Notes under the pieces: generated by a model
The model's input: only the letters and a program-made list of their open reading frames with translations
The model's database searches: none
What the model was told of the DNA's origin: nothing
Made by a program: the position numbers and the translations under genes
Part shown: positions 31,161-39,950 of the stretch, one piece after another
How positions within the stretch are numbered: the first letter of the stretch is position 1
Layout: the number at the start of each line of letters is the position of its first letter
From: Bacteroidaceae bacterium
GTDB lineage: Bacteria; Bacteroidota; Bacteroidia; Bacteroidales; Bacteroidaceae
Assembly (NCBI GenBank): GCA_024401115.1
Contig: JAKSLP010000011.1
Location: 1 to 64,000 of the forward strand
Reading direction: 5' to 3'
DNA: 64,000 bases

Positions 31161-31260
31161 GACAACAGACTACAGGCAACAGTCAACAGACGCTTTTTGC
31201 GTTTTTGGGGCTGTTGCCTGTTATTTTTTGTCCGTTGTCTGTTGTCCGTTGTCTGTTGAC
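31161..31260. repeat. Nested inverted repeats upstream of mtgA
   Basis: Four copies of a 10-bp unit fold back: GACAACAGAC (31161-31170) pairs with GTCTGTTGTC (31237-31246), and GTCAACAGAC (31182-31191) with GTCTGTTGAC (31251-31260). A 10-bp stem CAGGCAACAG / CTGTTGCCTG (31173-31182 / 31211-31220), followed by TTATTTTTTG, can terminate the OmpA transcript. The last unit abuts the mtgA ATG. Confidence 0.65.
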
Positions 31261-32007
31261 ATGAAAATAATTAAGAAGTTTTTTCGCTGGATAAGAAACC
31301 TCATTTTGTTTTTCTTTATCAGCACCATTCTGGCCGTCGTGGCTTACAAGTACGTGCCGGTTTATGTCACCCCATTGATGGTGATCCGCTGCGTCGAGCA
31401 GGTAGGACGCGGAGAGAAGATCCGGCTCAAACACCATTGGGTTCCGCTCGAAAGCATCAATAATGCTTTGGCCGTGGCTGTTATTTCCTCCGAGGACCAG
31501 AACTTTGAATTGCACGACGGCTTCGATTTCGAGGCTATCGAGAAAGCCTTGGATGAAAAAGAAAAGCGAGGACGCGTTCGCGGTGCCAGCACCATCAGCC
31601 AGCAGACGGCCAAGAACGTATTCCTTTGGCCAACATCATCATGGGTGCGCAAGGGATTTGAGGTATATTTCACCTTCCTCATTGAGCAGATCTGGGACAA
31701 GCAGCGTATCATGGAGGTTTACCTGAACAGCATCGAGATGGGTGACGGTATCTATGGTGCCGAAGCTGTGGCACAGTTGCACTTCAACCGCCCCGCCAAG
31801 ACGCTCAGCAAGCCTCAGTGTGCTCTCATTGCAGCAACATTGCCTAATCCCATCCGCATGAATTCGGCAAAGCCAACTAAATATCTAATTAAGAGACAGG
31901 GATTTATATTAAAGCAGATGAGTTACATCCAGACATTCCCCACTTCTGAGGAGGTCTTGAAGAAAAGGAAAGAAATCCAGAAGAAAAGACTAAATAAGAA
32001 AAAATAA
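31261..32007 (+). CDS. mtgA: Monofunctional peptidoglycan transglycosylase
   Basis: 248 residues from the ATG at 31261; an upstream frame runs through the inverted repeats and is rejected. One N-terminal membrane segment ([19 protein letters not shown]) is followed by a GT51 domain: [18 protein letters not shown] (catalytic Glu), [38 protein letters not shown]. It polymerises glycan strands from lipid II without a transpeptidase domain. The basic C-terminus ([15 protein letters not shown]) is typical of Bacteroidetes members. Confidence 0.93.
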   Translation: MKIIKKFFRWIRNLILFFFISTILAVVAYKYVPVYVTPLMVIRCVEQVGRGEKIRLKHHWVPLESINNALAVAVISSEDQNFELHDGFDFEAIEKALDEKEKRGRVRGASTISQQTAKNVFLWPTSSWVRKGFEVYFTFLIEQIWDKQRIMEVYLNSIEMGDGIYGAEAVAQLHFNRPAKTLSKPQCALIAATLPNPIRMNSAKPTKYLIKRQGFILKQMSYIQTFPTSEEVLKKRKEIQKKRLNKKK

Positions 32008-32208
32008 AACGGATTTTATTTTATTCCTCGTGTTTTTACTTTATCTTTTTATAAGACAGGCGGCGCCTCAACAATAAAAATAAAACGCGGTTTTATTTTG
32101 TATTGTCTTCGACTTGCACTATCTTTTGATAAGATAGGCGGCACCTCGGAATAAAAAAAGAACGAGATTCTTTTTGTTCTTCCCTCGGTTTGCACTATCT
32201 TTGCAACG
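32003..32208. repeat. Imperfect tandem repeat of about 75 bp, 2.7 copies
   Basis: Copies start near 32003, 32079 and 32153. Shared blocks are an AATAAAACG-type start, a TTTTATTTT block, CACTATCTTT, an ATAAGA(C/T)AGGCGGC module and an (A/G)CCTC end. The third copy stops after TATCTTTG and provides the promoter of the next gene. Copy 2 contains TATCTT/AAGATA. This looks like a mobile or amplified intergenic element rather than coding sequence. Confidence 0.7.
32173..32203 (+). promoter_or_regulatory. Promoter of the HU/SPOR gene, inside a repeat copy
   Basis: TTTG (32173-32176), 19 bp, TATCTTTG (32196-32203), full consensus, 5 nt before the ATG; leaderless mRNA expected. Confidence 0.7.
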
Positions 32209-33267
32209 ATGATTGAACTGGCCAGACATATCGAGATACTGCTTTTGGACAATGACTGTGTTATTGTCCCTGGTTTGGGTGGCTTCGTAACTCACCATAT
32301 TCCAGCGCGTCGCGTGGAAAATGAGGGTCGTTTCATGCCGCCTTACCGCACGCTGGGATTCAGCCCTAAGATGGTGCTGAACGATGGTTTGCTGGTACAG
32401 TCGTATATGCAGGCTTACGATACCAACTACCCTACTGCCATGCGTTTGGTGGAGCAGAAGGTAGAGGAACTGAAGGATTTGCTGTCTAAAAACGGTGTCT
32501 TCAAATTGCACGGTATCGGTACCTTGCGCCAGAACATCAAGGGGGAATTCAACTTCACTCCATTGGAAGCCGGACTTCTCTCTCCTTCTCTCTATGGTTT
32601 CAGTTCCTTTGAGATGAAGACATTGGATGAGTTGAGGGCCGAGAATGCCAACCAGGAAAAGTCAACCAACAACACCCTGCAGCCTATAGAAAAGGAAAAC
32701 AGGGAAGAAACACCTAACCGCTCCATCGTCATCAGCATGGATCGCCGTTGGATTTCGGCTATTGCCGCAGCATGCATCGGTTTGCTGGTAGTATTGGCCG
32801 TTTCATTCTCCTCTCCTAATGCCGACACCAAATTGGCTATCTCTTTCAAGCCTTTGATTGAACTGTTCAATAAGGCCAGCAAGCAGGAGACTGTAGCTAA
32901 GATGGATGTGGAAGCCGCTAAGCCTGTAGTAAAAAAGGTAGCAAAGAAGGCACCTGTTGCCGTTGCTCCACAAGAGGCTGCCACAGAGAAGGCTGAAGAG
33001 CCAAAACCAGAAGCTGTTGTTGCTCCTCAGGAATCCAATTACTTTACCATCGTTCTTGCCAGCAGCATTCCGGTAAAGAATGCCGAGCGTTATGCCCAGC
33101 AGATGGCAGACAAGGGTTACGGCGATGCTAAAGTACTGTCAACAAAGAATCTTAACCGGGTAGTCTATGCCCAGTTCTCTTCTGAAAACCAAGCCATTAA
33201 CCGTTTACGCGAACTGCGTCAGGAGTGCAAGGACTTTGCACAGGCATGGGTTTTGGAGGTAAAATAA
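32209..33267 (+). CDS. HU-domain (CCDC81-like) and SPOR-domain membrane protein
   Basis: 352 residues. Residues 1-130 contain the two prokaryotic HU-like domains (IVPGLGGFVTHHIPAR; FKLHGIGTLRQN). A single membrane segment lies at about 181-200 (WISAIAAACIGLLVVLAVSF), followed by a Lys/Ala/Glu-rich linker. A C-terminal SPOR domain (about 275-352; FTIVLASSIPVKNAERYAQQ) should bind denuded peptidoglycan. The protein could link a cytoplasmic HU domain, possibly DNA-binding, to the cell wall during division. It is followed by an FHA gene 7 bp downstream. Confidence 0.88.
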   Translation: MIELARHIEILLLDNDCVIVPGLGGFVTHHIPARRVENEGRFMPPYRTLGFSPKMVLNDGLLVQSYMQAYDTNYPTAMRLVEQKVEELKDLLSKNGVFKLHGIGTLRQNIKGEFNFTPLEAGLLSPSLYGFSSFEMKTLDELRAENANQEKSTNNTLQPIEKENREETPNRSIVISMDRRWISAIAAACIGLLVVLAVSFSSPNADTKLAISFKPLIELFNKASKQETVAKMDVEAAKPVVKKVAKKAPVAVAPQEAATEKAEEPKPEAVVAPQESNYFTIVLASSIPVKNAERYAQQMADKGYGDAKVLSTKNLNRVVYAQFSSENQAINRLRELRQECKDFAQAWVLEVK

Positions 33268-33274
33268 TCCGTTT

Positions 33275-33805
33275 ATGAAAAGAATCCGTTGCCCAAAATG
33301 CGACCATTATATTATCTTTGACGAGACCCAGTTCGAAATGGGCCAGTCGCTGGTGTTTAAATGCGATGGTTGCAATAAGGAATTCAGCATCCGCTTAGGA
33401 AAGACCAAACTGGCTGCAAAGACAGCCAAGGAGGAGACTTACGAGGAGGAGAAGCAAGCCGAATATGGCTATGTGACCGTGGTGGAGAATGTGTTCTGCC
33501 ATCATCAGGAACTGCCTTTATTATTAGGTGATAACGAAATCGGCCGCTACAACCGCGGTACCGAGATTTCTACTCCAGTGCAGTCATCCGATCCAAGTTT
33601 CGACCGTCACCACTGCATCATCAATGTCAAGTTGAACAAGCACGGGGAACCTGTGTATACGGTTCGCGACTGCGACAGCATCGTGGGTACTTTTGTCATG
33701 GATGACATCCTCGGGAAAAAGGAACAGCGAAGATTGGATGATGGCGACATCATCACTTGTGGAGCTACTACTATGATTATCCATACAAAAAAGGAAGAAG
33801 AATAA
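33275..33805 (+). CDS. Zinc-ribbon plus FHA domain protein
   Basis: 176 residues. An MJ0042-like zinc ribbon (IRCPKCDHYIIF...VFKCDGCNKEF) is followed by an FHA domain (about 75-172) with the phosphothreonine-binding pattern NEIGRYNRG, SFDRHHCIINV and DDGDIITCGATTMII. FHA domains read phosphothreonine, so a Ser/Thr kinase should exist elsewhere. It is co-transcribed with the HU/SPOR gene. Confidence 0.87.
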   Translation: MKRIRCPKCDHYIIFDETQFEMGQSLVFKCDGCNKEFSIRLGKTKLAAKTAKEETYEEEKQAEYGYVTVVENVFCHHQELPLLLGDNEIGRYNRGTEISTPVQSSDPSFDRHHCIINVKLNKHGEPVYTVRDCDSIVGTFVMDDILGKKEQRRLDDGDIITCGATTMIIHTKKEEE

Positions 33806-33823
33806 ATCTTCTTCCTTTTTTTT
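33787..33823. terminator. Bidirectional terminator
   Basis: AAAAAAGGAAGAAGA / TCTTCTTCCTTTTTT with a loop holding the FHA stop codon; it serves the FHA and TolC genes, which are convergent. Confidence 0.87.
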
Positions 33824-33826
33824 GTC

Positions 33827-35002
33827 TTACAATCTGTAGCGTATCAGTTCATAGCATATCTGCTGATATTCCTGCTCGCTGCCGGCAAACTCTTTCTGCA
33901 CATCCAGCACCTGGTTTACTTCAGTCAGGTAATCCATAATGGTCATCTCTCCCAAATCCAGGGCTTTTCCCAATAAGGTTACCTGATTCTGTATCAGATC
34001 CTGGTCGAATCCCTTCAGGACCTTAGCCAACTGCTCTTTCTTGTTGTAGAGTGCCAAGACTTCCGACTGCAACTGCAGTTGCTGGTCTTGCAACTCCAGG
34101 GCACGGCTGGTTTGCTCGGCACGGGCCGACTTCACCTTACCGCGGTTGGAGAACAGCGGAATAGAAATGCCTCCCACTACACCGTTCATTTTTTCTCCCA
34201 GGGCTGTGTTGCGCTGGTAACCGACATGCATCTTGGGCAGTCCCTCTGCCTGCTTTACCTTGATCAACTGGCTTCCGGCTGCCACCTCATCCGACAGACG
34301 GTGCAAACGGGCATCATGCTCCCGGTAATCATCGGTCAGTGCATTGACATCCTGAACAATAGTGGGCAGTTCCGGATAAGTGGATGCCGTAAACTGCACA
34401 GGTTTACCGCCATTCAGGGCTATCAGCTGCTGCAGCACTTCCTGATGAAGACCGTCATTGTCGCGCAATTCGGCGTTGATTTCCATCAGGCTCATCTTCA
34501 CCTTGTTTACCTCCAGTACCACGGCATCGCCATCGCTCAAGGCCTGCTCCATACGCTGGGCATGCTTCTCCAGGTTGTTGGCCAACTGCTGCAACAGGGC
34601 CGACTCACGGTTCAATCCGATAATCTGCACGCACAACTGTGCAGCCTTCAGCTTAATGTCCTGAAGGGCTTCCTCTACGTCCCTGTCCAGAACCTTACCC
34701 TGAATCTGGTTGTAGCGGTTGCGCTGAACATATGCGGTTGGGAAATCAAATTCCTGAATGACAGTCAATTCGGTTTCCTTTCCGGCTTCTGTAGGGTTTC
34801 CCCACTGATGAACATACTCCACCTCAGGATCCGACAGGTTGTTCTCCGATGCCAACGTCGATTTCTGCGCCTGAACCGAGTAACCGATAGACTGCAGCAT
34901 CAGGTTGTTGGCCTCTACCTGCTTCAGAATCTCAGTGATGGGATTCTGCGCCATTACGCCCAAGGGCAAAGCCCAAAGGCAAGCTATTAGGATTCGTTTC
35001 AT
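33827..35002 (-). CDS. TolC-family outer membrane protein of the heavy-metal efflux system (CzcC-like)
   Basis: 391 residues with a signal peptide (LIACLWALPLGVMAQN). The two-repeat helical and strand pattern of TolC-family proteins is visible (YSVQAQKSTLASENNLSDPE; LIKVKQAEGLPKMHVGYQ; LYNKKEQLAKVLKGFDQDL). It forms the outer membrane exit duct for the RND pump encoded just upstream; its start overlaps the pump stop by 4 bp. It is shorter than E. coli TolC, as is usual for CzcC/CusC-like proteins in this phylum. Confidence 0.87.
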   Translation of the reverse strand: MKRILIACLWALPLGVMAQNPITEILKQVEANNLMLQSIGYSVQAQKSTLASENNLSDPEVEYVHQWGNPTEAGKETELTVIQEFDFPTAYVQRNRYNQIQGKVLDRDVEEALQDIKLKAAQLCVQIIGLNRESALLQQLANNLEKHAQRMEQALSDGDAVVLEVNKVKMSLMEINAELRDNDGLHQEVLQQLIALNGGKPVQFTASTYPELPTIVQDVNALTDDYREHDARLHRLSDEVAAGSQLIKVKQAEGLPKMHVGYQRNTALGEKMNGVVGGISIPLFSNRGKVKSARAEQTSRALELQDQQLQLQSEVLALYNKKEQLAKVLKGFDQDLIQNQVTLLGKALDLGEMTIMDYLTEVNQVLDVQKEFAGSEQEYQQICYELIRYRL

Positions 35003-38000
35003 TTCTTCTTATTAAATAACAGATAGATAATTGGAACCAGGAATCCGTTCAGGAAGGTTGCCGACAGCAGACCTCCCAGGATAACCTTGGCCATAGGACT
35101 CTGAATCTCGTTTCCGCTTAAATCGCCTCCCAATGCCAGTGGGATCATGGCCAGGGCACTGGAAAGAGCGGTCATCAGAATTGGGTTCAAGCGGTCCAAT
35201 GAACCTTGAACTACACTCTCACGCAGTGACAAGCCCTGAGCGTTCAACTGGTTGTAGTGGGTAATCAGCAACATACCGTTTCGGGTAGCGATACCGAACA
35301 GCGAGATGAAACCGATGATGGCAGGGATACTCAACTCACCCGAGGTGACATACAGTGCAGCCACACCACCAATCAGCGCCAAAGGCAGGTTGATGAGGAT
35401 GATGGCACTGTTCTGTGCGCTCTGGAACTCCATGAACAACAGCAGGAAGATGACCAGGATACTCAGCAGTGAAGTCAGCACCAGGATACGTGTAGCACTC
35501 TCCTCGCTCTCAAACTGACCTCCGTATTCCACATGGTAACCTTCTGGAAGTGTGACGTTTTCCTCCACCTCCTCACGGATTTCGTTCACCACGCTGCGCA
35601 GGTCGCGTCCCTCAGCATTGGCACTGATCACAATCTTACGCTTCACATTCTCACGGCTCACGCTGTTCGGTCCCATGGTACTGCGGATCTCAGCCACATA
35701 GCTCAGCGGAACCTTCTGTCCGTCAGCCGCATCTATCATCAGGTCGCCCAGTTTATCCATCGTATTACGCTGGTTTTCCTTGGCACGTACCACCAGGTTG
35801 AACACGCGGTCGGCCTCGTAAACCTGTGAGACGGTCTCACCGGCCATGGCCACAGCGATAAACTCGTTCAGTTCAGGCAGTGTAATGCCGTAGCGTGCCA
35901 GCATGTCGCGTCTCGGAACAATGCTCAGTTCCGGACGGTCCACCAGCTGCTCCACATTCAGGTCGGTCACGCCTTCCACCTCACTGATATGAGTCTTGAT
36001 CTGATTAGCCAGCGAATACATTTTGCTCAAATCGGTACCGAACAGTTTGATGGCGATACTGGCCTGAGTTCCACTCATCATATGATCCATACGGTGTGTG
36101 ATAGGCTGACCGATTTCGATATTGGCACCCGGAATGGTCTTCAGTTTCTGGCGGATTTCACGGGTCATCTCACGCTTGCTGCGGTCCTTCAACTCGAATG
36201 GAGCCTCAATCTCAGACACGTTCACACCCAGTGCATGCTCATCCAGTTCGGCACGTCCGGTCTTTCTGGCCACGGTATAGATTTCAGGAATGGTCATCAG
36301 AATCTCCTCGGCACGGCGTCCCACATTCTCCGATTCCTCCAGCGATGCACCCGGCAGTGTGGATACGTTGATGGTATAGGAACCCTCGTTGAATGCCGGC
36401 AGGAAACTGCGTCCCAAGTTCAGCAAGCCGATGAGTGCCAGTATAAACGCGGCACCTACACCATATATAATAGCACGTCCGTGAGCCAGTGCCCACTCCA
36501 ATGCCTGTGCATAATACTTGCGCAACCATACGCTGATGAACGCCTCCTTAGGCAATTCGTCAGCCTGCTTGCCGCCCAACAGGAAGCTGCACAGTACCGG
36601 AGTCAGGGTCAGTGCCACACAGGTTGAGGCAAACAGACTCACGATAAAGGCGATGCCCAGTGGCACCAGCATGCGGCCTTCCATACCATCCAGGAAGAAC
36701 AGGGGCACAAAGCTGGTTACGATAATCAGGGTGGAGTTTAGGATAGGCATACGCACCTCTTTCGAGGCATTGAACACCACATCCCTCACGCTCAGTCGCT
36801 GCTCCTCAGGAAGCAACTTATTGGCACGCAGGTGTTTCCATACATTTTCCACATCCACAATGGCATCATCCACCAGGGAACCGATGGCAATGGCAATACC
36901 ACCCAGACTCATGGTGTTGATACCCACGCCAAAGCGGTTCAGGATAATCATGGCCACCAGAATGGACAGTGGCAAAGTAACCAGAGAGATAAAGGTAGTG
37001 CGCACGTTCATCAGGAACAGGAAGATAACCAGAATGACAAAGATGGTTCCTTCCACCAGCGATTCCTTCACGTTACCGATAGAGGCGTCGATAAAGCGGC
37101 TCTGACGGAACATGTCGGTCTCCAGATGCACATCGGCAGGCAGATTCTTCTGAATATCAGCCAGGGTGGCATCCAGTTTGTCAGTCAGTTCCAGGGTGCC
37201 CACATGAGGCTGCTTGTTGATGGTCAGCAGCACGGCCGACTTTCCCTTCACGGAAGCCGTACCCAACCGGGGTTCCTGGGAACCGATCTGCACGTCGGTC
37301 ACCTGATCCAGGGTGATAGGCATATCATCCTGCATCTTTACCACGGCCTTCTTCAAGTCCTCCAAACGGGTGGTAGAGATGCTTCCGCGAACGATATATT
37401 CATTGCCATACTGATACATCACACCGCCGTTCGAGTTCTGGTTCATACCCTTGGTAGCCGCCAGCACATCATCCACGGTCACTCCGTAATGCTTCATCTT
37501 AGGCAGATCCAGCAGCACCTGGTATTCCTTGATGTCACCACCAATCACACTTACCTGTGCCACACCGCCCACACTCAGCAGTCGCGGACGGATGGTCCAA
37601 TCGGCAATGGTGCGCAGTTCCTGCATGCTGGTGCTGTCGGCTGTCAGGCCCACCATCAGCATCTCGCCCAAAAGTGACGACTGAGGAGCCATAACCGGCT
37701 GATCCACATTATCTGGCAACTGCTCACCGATGGTGGCCAGTTTCTCTGAAACAATCTGACGTGCGCGATAGGTATCAGCGCTCCAGTCAAATTCCACCCA
37801 CACTACCGAGAAGCCGCTGGTTGAGGTACTGCGCACACGTCTCACATTGGCAGCACCGTTCACGGCTGTCTCAATGGGGAAGGTCACCAGTTTCTCCACC
37901 TCCTCGGCGGCCATACCGTTAGCCTCGGTCATCACTACTACGGTTGGTGCGTTCAGGTCGGGGAACACATCCACCTCGGTCTGAAGGGTGATGTAAAATC

Positions 38001-38079
38001 CCGCCACAAACAGCAGCATGGCAGCCGCAGTGACCAGCAATCGGTTATGCAGGGAAAAATAAATAATCTTATTCAGCAT
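34999..38079 (-). CDS. CusA/CzcA-type heavy-metal RND efflux pump
   Basis: 1026 residues, the full length of an RND transporter. The N-terminal segment (NRLLVTAAAMLLFVAGFYIT) precedes TEVDVFPDLNAPTVVVMTEA, which places it in the heavy-metal (HME) branch. The TM4 charged motif reads GSLVDDAIVDVENVWKH. It exports metal cations from periplasm or cytoplasm using the proton gradient. Its neighbours are the periplasmic adaptor and TolC partner, so the set is CzcCBA/CusCBA-like; the metal cannot be read from sequence alone. Confidence 0.94.
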   Translation of the reverse strand: MLNKIIYFSLHNRLLVTAAAMLLFVAGFYITLQTEVDVFPDLNAPTVVVMTEANGMAAEEVEKLVTFPIETAVNGAANVRRVRSTSTSGFSVVWVEFDWSADTYRARQIVSEKLATIGEQLPDNVDQPVMAPQSSLLGEMLMVGLTADSTSMQELRTIADWTIRPRLLSVGGVAQVSVIGGDIKEYQVLLDLPKMKHYGVTVDDVLAATKGMNQNSNGGVMYQYGNEYIVRGSISTTRLEDLKKAVVKMQDDMPITLDQVTDVQIGSQEPRLGTASVKGKSAVLLTINKQPHVGTLELTDKLDATLADIQKNLPADVHLETDMFRQSRFIDASIGNVKESLVEGTIFVILVIFLFLMNVRTTFISLVTLPLSILVAMIILNRFGVGINTMSLGGIAIAIGSLVDDAIVDVENVWKHLRANKLLPEEQRLSVRDVVFNASKEVRMPILNSTLIIVTSFVPLFFLDGMEGRMLVPLGIAFIVSLFASTCVALTLTPVLCSFLLGGKQADELPKEAFISVWLRKYYAQALEWALAHGRAIIYGVGAAFILALIGLLNLGRSFLPAFNEGSYTINVSTLPGASLEESENVGRRAEEILMTIPEIYTVARKTGRAELDEHALGVNVSEIEAPFELKDRSKREMTREIRQKLKTIPGANIEIGQPITHRMDHMMSGTQASIAIKLFGTDLSKMYSLANQIKTHISEVEGVTDLNVEQLVDRPELSIVPRRDMLARYGITLPELNEFIAVAMAGETVSQVYEADRVFNLVVRAKENQRNTMDKLGDLMIDAADGQKVPLSYVAEIRSTMGPNSVSRENVKRKIVISANAEGRDLRSVVNEIREEVEENVTLPEGYHVEYGGQFESEESATRILVLTSLLSILVIFLLLFMEFQSAQNSAIILINLPLALIGGVAALYVTSGELSIPAIIGFISLFGIATRNGMLLITHYNQLNAQGLSLRESVVQGSLDRLNPILMTALSSALAMIPLALGGDLSGNEIQSPMAKVILGGLLSATFLNGFLVPIIYLLFNKKK

Positions 38080-38091
38080 AGTCTCAACGGA

Positions 38092-39345
38092 TTAATGGTT
38101 GTGACTATGTGCAGGGATGGCACTGCCGGCACCGGCCAGTTTCACCTGATAAGCGCCTTCCACTACCACCTGATCGCCGGCCTTCAAGCCCGACAGCACC
38201 TCGATGTTCACGCCATCGTGGGCACCGGTCTTCACCTCCTGCTTGCGGTAGCAGTCCTCATCCAACTGGATGAAAACGAAGTTCAGGCCCTGTTCCTCGA
38301 TGACGGCCTTCTTAGGTACAATCAGGGTGTTAGGCTTGGCTGAAGTCAGCAGGTAAACCTCCACGAAAGAGCCTGGAAAGGTCTTGCCCTGACTGTCAAA
38401 GCTCAGGGTAACAGGCAGATAATAGGAATTAGAAGATGATTGGCCGCGGCTCACCACCTTGCCGTCCATCTCGCTCAGTTTCAGTACCTGACCGCTAGGC
38501 AACTTGATATTGGCACTTTGAATCAGGCCCAGGGAACTGTAGTATTTCTCAGGCACATCGGCACGCACATACAGGCGCTGGTTGGCCGAAATAACTGCCA
38601 GTGGCTGACCCACTTCCACATAATCGCCGTTCTTTACCAGGCACTGCTGCACATAACCGCCGATTGGGCTGGTCACGTTCTGGGTTCCTCCCTTATAGTT
38701 CTTGCCAACCGAGGTCATCGCCAGCTTGGCAGTCTCGTAACGCTCCTTGATTTCGGTAAAGCGGTTCTTGCTGATCAGCTGGTTCTCCAGCAGTTTCTGT
38801 GCACGCTGGTACTCCTGCTCGGCAGCCTCGTAGGTAATCTTTGCCAGTTCATAAGGATCGGAATTGGTCACCGCCTGGGTGCTGATGCTCATCAGCGCAG
38901 AGCCCGCTCCTACCGAAGCACCCTCGGTAAGTACCTGATTCAGTTTCACAGTACCTGCAGCGCTGGCCACTACGGTAGCCTGACTGCCCTGGGCATTGTC
39001 TATGCGTCCGCTTACTTCGATAACCTCCGAGAAATCGGTTGCCTTCAGTTTCAGGCTCTTGATACCGGCAGCCTTAGCCTTCTCAGGGCTGATGCTGATC
39101 TCATCGGTATTACCGCCATGGGCGTGAGCCTCGTGCTCGTGCTCATGACCTTCGTGTTCATGATCATGTCCTTCATGCTCATGCTCGTGCTCATCCTCAT
39201 CTTCGTCCTCGTGATGATGATGACCATGCTCATGCTCCTCTTCTTCTTCCTCATCGTGATGATGATGGTGTGCGGAACCACCGCATGCACCGAACGATAG
39301 GGCCGCTCCCATCAGAGCCACCCACATCCATTTATTTCTTTTCAT
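38092..39345 (-). CDS. Periplasmic adaptor (CzcB-like) with His/Asp/Glu-rich N-terminus
   Basis: 417 residues. A lipoprotein-like signal (ALSFGACGGS) is followed at about 26-77 by a remarkable low-complexity stretch of His, Glu and Asp (for example HHHHHDEEEEEEHEHGHHHH). The mature part is a membrane-fusion/HlyD-type adaptor (SGRIDNAQGSQATVVASAAG; SPIGGYVQQCLVKNGDYVEV; GLKAGDQVVVEGAYQV). The acidic/His tail probably binds metal before hand-off to the pump. The protein ends AHSHNH, again metal-binding. Confidence 0.92.
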   Translation of the reverse strand: MKRNKWMWVALMGAALSFGACGGSAHHHHHDEEEEEEHEHGHHHHEDEDEDEHEHEHEGHDHEHEGHEHEHEAHAHGGNTDEISISPEKAKAAGIKSLKLKATDFSEVIEVSGRIDNAQGSQATVVASAAGTVKLNQVLTEGASVGAGSALMSISTQAVTNSDPYELAKITYEAAEQEYQRAQKLLENQLISKNRFTEIKERYETAKLAMTSVGKNYKGGTQNVTSPIGGYVQQCLVKNGDYVEVGQPLAVISANQRLYVRADVPEKYYSSLGLIQSANIKLPSGQVLKLSEMDGKVVSRGQSSSNSYYLPVTLSFDSQGKTFPGSFVEVYLLTSAKPNTLIVPKKAVIEEQGLNFVFIQLDEDCYRKQEVKTGAHDGVNIEVLSGLKAGDQVVVEGAYQVKLAGAGSAIPAHSHNH

Positions 39346-39382
39346 ACTGTTTTTTAATGGTTTAATTAATAATACGTTATCC

Positions 39383-39412
39383 TTTCCCTTTATTGATCAC
39401 AACAAAGGGAAA
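39383..39412. other. Hairpin between the His-rich gene and the efflux adaptor
   Basis: TTTCCCTTT / AAAGGGAAA (9 bp) with a 12-nt loop. It sits in the leader of the adaptor gene and might attenuate or process the operon mRNA. Confidence 0.45.
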
Positions 39413-39419
39413 CGCCATA

Positions 39420-39821
39420 TTAAACCATTGGAGGAGCCCGGCCTTCCAACCGTTCCAGATAGGGCAAGGGCCCGAGGGGAACTGTTGAAAAACAGATAGC
39501 ACGGCCCGGTTCTCCCTCCAGCAGAGGAAGCAGGCCATTCGTAATATCCCAAACTGTAAAGAGTTGCAGATTAGGGACATCTATAGATTGAAGTTCAGAT
39601 AAATCCTGTAGGAAATGATGATGCTGGCTAACCGCCTTGAAATGAGTAATGCAGTCGTGCTCCTCGCATTCGGGAGTGGCATCGTGATCCTCATCAAAAT
39701 CATCGGCAAGGCAGATTTCGTGATGGTGATGGTGATGAGGTATCACCGCCACGATGGTCACCTGAATACATGTCAGCATCAGGATCAGGGAAATCAGTTG
39801 GCACTTGCTGAAAATTTTCAT
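39420..39821 (-). CDS. Small His-rich protein of the metal-efflux operon (DUF6769-like)
   Basis: 133 residues. A signal or membrane helix (LISLILMLTCIQVTIVAVIP) is followed by HHHHHHEICLADDFDEDHD and a Cys/His region (CEEHDCITHF; SQHHHFL). This looks like a short exported metal-binding protein of Bacteroidetes. I assign DUF6769 from memory of similar small proteins beside czc genes, so the family name is tentative. It is the first gene of the efflux operon and may buffer or sense metal in the periplasm. Confidence 0.7.
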   Translation of the reverse strand: MKIFSKCQLISLILMLTCIQVTIVAVIPHHHHHHEICLADDFDEDHDATPECEEHDCITHFKAVSQHHHFLQDLSELQSIDVPNLQLFTVWDITNGLLPLLEGEPGRAICFSTVPLGPLPYLERLEGRAPPMV

Positions 39822-39825
39822 GCTG

Positions 39826-39833
39826 CAAAATTA
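39826..39833 (-). promoter_or_regulatory. -7 box of the metal-efflux operon
   Basis: TAATTTTG, 4 nt before the ATG at 39821; a GTTG 22 bp upstream (39856-39859) is a weak -33. Leaderless mRNA is expected. Confidence 0.45.
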
Positions 39834-39910
39834 AAAAAAATCCTCCAATAAAAAGCAACACTAATTCCTTATTTTTCGACAAATTGCAACCACGTTGTCA
39901 AATATTTCAG

Positions 39911-39918
39911 TATCTTTG
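39911..39918 (+). promoter_or_regulatory. -7 box of the esterase gene
   Basis: TATCTTTG, 32 nt before the ATG. Confidence 0.5.
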
Positions 39919-39950
39919 TAAACAAATCATCTAATTCAAGAAACACAACT

